From Rhodococcus sp. 1168 (GTDB taxonomy: Bacteria; Actinomycetota; Actinomycetes; Mycobacteriales; Mycobacteriaceae), in contig NZ_MKKY01000079.1 in assembly GCF_002091955.1 (NCBI RefSeq), forward strand, positions 150,992 through 214,991: a stretch of DNA of 64,000 nt. The letters are read 5' to 3'. The translations under genes were made by a program, and so were the position numbers. Shown piece by piece: positions 62,269 to 64,000 of this stretch (positions are counted from its first letter, which is position 1; each line of letters begins with the position of its first letter). Under the pieces are notes generated by a model that did not search any database, had not been told where the DNA came from, and saw nothing but the letters and a program-made list of their open reading frames with translations.

Positions 62269-62970
62269 CTAAACAGGGCGCAGGATCCACCACCCGCCGA
62301 GTACGAGGCATCCGACCGTCACGACGAGAAACAGTCCGACCCAGACTATTCCGGGCAGAAACGTCAATCGGGCCAGCTGATCGGCGTCGGAGTCCCGCCC
62401 TCGCCCTCGGCTACGTGAGCGTTGTAGTTCGAGTACCGGCCGAGGGCCTGCGACGAGCAGGAACAGCGTGATGAAGTACGCCGCGGCCACTTGCTGTTCG
62501 CCGGTCCCCCACCACGACACCGTGAACAGCAGTGCCCCGAACACCACGAGCGAGATGAACCCGAACACGTTGCGAATCATGATGAGCATCAGCGCAATTG
62601 CGATGACGCCGATCCACAACACCGCGATCGCATGCTGTGTACCGAGAACCCAGGCTGCGCCGAGCCCGATCAGCGAAGGCCCGACATAACCAGCGAACGT
62701 CATCGCTATCACCCCGAGGCCGGTCGGTTTGCCTGAAGATATGGCTACGCCCGAGGTATCGGAATGCAATCGCACACCCATCAACCTGCGGCCCGTCAAG
62801 AAGGCCACGAGTAGATGAGCGAATTCGTGGAAAATCGTCACCACATTACGGGCAATGCGCCATGTCTGCGGAACAAGGGCAATGAGCACGGCTACGAGCG
62901 CGGCGATCTGCACGATCCAGGCCGGCGGAGTTGGGCTGACCGCACTGATGCGGTCCCAGAATTCGGTCAC
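62269..62970 (-). CDS. M50B-family intramembrane metalloprotease
   Basis: 233 residues, with the HEFAH zinc motif at residues 48-52 (VTIFHEFAHLLVAFLTGRR) at the start of a hydrophobic helix and about five further helices. The second metal-binding motif typical of M50 (N-x-x-P-x-x-x-L-D) is not clear; the C-terminal half is reduced as in M50B. It may cleave membrane proteins or be a non-canonical member. The gene stands alone on its strand. Confidence 0.85.
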   Translation of the reverse strand: MTEFWDRISAVSPTPPAWIVQIAALVAVLIALVPQTWRIARNVVTIFHEFAHLLVAFLTGRRLMGVRLHSDTSGVAISSGKPTGLGVIAMTFAGYVGPSLIGLGAAWVLGTQHAIAVLWIGVIAIALMLIMIRNVFGFISLVVFGALLFTVSWWGTGEQQVAAAYFITLFLLVAGPRPVLELQRSRSRGRGRDSDADQLARLTFLPGIVWVGLFLVVTVGCLVLGGWWILRPV

Positions 62971-63043
62971 CGTTCATTATGGCGGCTGCGCTGCCGCCCC
63001 ATGTCCCGCCCCCAGTCCCGCCCCCTGTCCTCGATGGGATGAC

Positions 63044-64000
63044 CTACGACGCCTTCCGCTCTGCTTTGGCGGCTTCGCGTGCGAGGGAACGATCACGCAT
63101 TTCCTCGAACTTGGTGGCCTGACGCTCGAGGTCTTCGAGGAACACCGCCAGTTCTTCACGCTTGGATTCCCCGACACCGGTGAAGTCCTCGCGTTCGAAG
63201 ATCTGCCACTTCCGTAGCACTGGCCACACCACGTCTTCGAGGTGCTGACGCAGATCGTAGATGCCGTGCTTGGCCATCAACACACCGTTGCGGCGGAAGT
63301 TCGGCATCCCGGCACCAGGCATCTGGAAGTTCATCACGATATGCGAGATCGCTTCCAACGTCTGATCCGGCGCGATGTCGAGCGCGGCAGCGGTGACGTT
63401 GCGGTAGAACATCATGTGCAGGTTCTCATCCGCCGCGATGCGCTGAAGCATCCGGTCGGCGATCGGGTCGTCGCACACCTTGCCGGTGTTGCGATGCGAG
63501 ACACGCGTGGCGAGTTCCTGGAAGGTAACGTACGAGACCGAATGCAACAGTCCGGTTTCTGCGCCCGCCGGCGAGGCGAAACCGTTGGTCATGTGAATCA
63601 TCCGGGCCTGCTCGAGCGCGACCGGATCGACACCGCGGGTGACCACCAGGTAGTCGCGCATGACGATGCCGTGCCGGTTCTCTTCGGCGGTCCACCGTCC
63701 CACCCAGGTGCCCCAGGCGCCGTCCTGTGAAAAGTTTTCGGCGATCTCGCGGTGGTAGGAGGGCAGATTGTCCTCGGTGAGCAGGTTGGTGATCATCGCT
63801 GCTCGCGCTACCTCGGAGAGTTTGCTCTGCTCCGGTTCGTAGTCCACCCCACCGAGTGCGGCGAAGTTGCGGCCTTCGTCCCACGGCACGTAATCGTGCG
63901 GGTGCCACTCCTTCGCCATCGACATGTGGCGGTTCACGTTGTCTTCCGCAACAGGAACCAGCTCGTGTAGCAGCTCCAGCTGTGTCAGATCCCTCGCCAT
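63044..64000 (-). CDS. Acyl-ACP desaturase (DesA1-like), start at the window edge
   Basis: 318 residues. Di-iron ligands are seen in TEDNLPSYHREI, WTAEENRHGIVMRDYL and ISADENLHMMFY-like AADENLHMMFY; FQMPGAGMPNFRRNG also matches M. tuberculosis DesA1 (Rv0824c). It introduces a cis double bond into an acyl-ACP, a step linked to mycolic acid or unsaturated fatty acid synthesis. The ATG at 64000-63998 gives a plausible N-terminus (MARDLTQLELLHEL), so the gene is probably complete, but upstream sequence cannot be seen. A basic, Lys/Arg/Glu-rich tail ends it. Confidence 0.9.
   Translation of the reverse strand: MARDLTQLELLHELVPVAEDNVNRHMSMAKEWHPHDYVPWDEGRNFAALGGVDYEPEQSKLSEVARAAMITNLLTEDNLPSYHREIAENFSQDGAWGTWVGRWTAEENRHGIVMRDYLVVTRGVDPVALEQARMIHMTNGFASPAGAETGLLHSVSYVTFQELATRVSHRNTGKVCDDPIADRMLQRIAADENLHMMFYRNVTAAALDIAPDQTLEAISHIVMNFQMPGAGMPNFRRNGVLMAKHGIYDLRQHLEDVVWPVLRKWQIFEREDFTGVGESKREELAVFLEDLERQATKFEEMRDRSLAREAAKAERKAS

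Overview
The window is high-GC chromosomal DNA from a mycolic-acid-containing actinobacterium, most likely Rhodococcus or the closely related Rhodococcoides. The evidence is gene order and gene content read by eye, with no database search. The left third keeps the mycobacterial order around mmpL3: membrane protein, GT4 glycosyltransferase, methyltransferase, aldehyde dehydrogenase, pckA, two GTPase-like genes, trmB, NYN protein, mmpL3, and later an AI-2E-family permease. This corresponds to the Rv0226c-Rv0205 neighbourhood of M. tuberculosis. GTG starts, ATGA/GTGA/TGATG overlaps and leaderless-type promoters are common. I saw no rRNA, tRNA, CRISPR array, insertion sequence or phage gene.

Layout. 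1-5000: envelope-type glycosyltransferase and methyltransferase genes, a NanK-like ROK kinase and an aldehyde dehydrogenase, closed by a strong bidirectional terminator. 5000-10200: pckA, a small Asp-rich protein, and a translationally coupled pair of GTPase-like genes (one with an intact P-loop, one degenerate and membrane-anchored). 10300-17450: trmB-NYN-mmpL3 operon followed by a tail-less MmpL3 paralogue. 17450-25800: a 13E12-type HNH gene, a DUF2339 membrane protein, a DUF1707 protein, a SRPBCC protein, a NarL/MacS-type two-component system and an AI-2E-family permease. 25800-31200: class III cyclase, LPG-synthase-like membrane protein, YceI protein, DUF3054 protein and POT peptide transporter. 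31200-38980: TauE/SafE permease, two tandem PBP-lipo-type proteins (one lacking every catalytic motif), an ABC-F ATPase and a SulP transporter.

39000-41640 is a four-gene ECF metal (Co/Ni-type) importer behind a metalloregulator-like palindrome. 41640-47080 holds a cyclase-family hydrolase, a FadD-like ligase, an XRE-TetR fusion regulator with two matching palindromes in the divergent promoter, and a second acyl-CoA synthetase. 47170-57200 is a complete polyol system: SorC regulator, binding protein, two permeases, ATPase, zinc polyol dehydrogenase, mannitol-type dehydrogenase and a xylulokinase-type kinase. Polyol is imported, oxidised to a ketose and phosphorylated. 57300-64000 has a TetR regulator, an acyl-CoA dehydrogenase/3-hydroxyacyl-CoA dehydrogenase operon with twin palindromes around its promoter, a FabG-like reductase, a PlsC-like acyltransferase, a small membrane protein, an M50B protease and an acyl-ACP desaturase.

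The most interesting items are the coupled GTPase/pseudo-GTPase pair beside the MmpL3 operon, the catalytically dead PBP next to its active paralogue, the tail-less MmpL3 duplicate, the XRE-TetR regulator with its palindromes, and a palindromic -10 that appears to serve two divergent leaderless genes.
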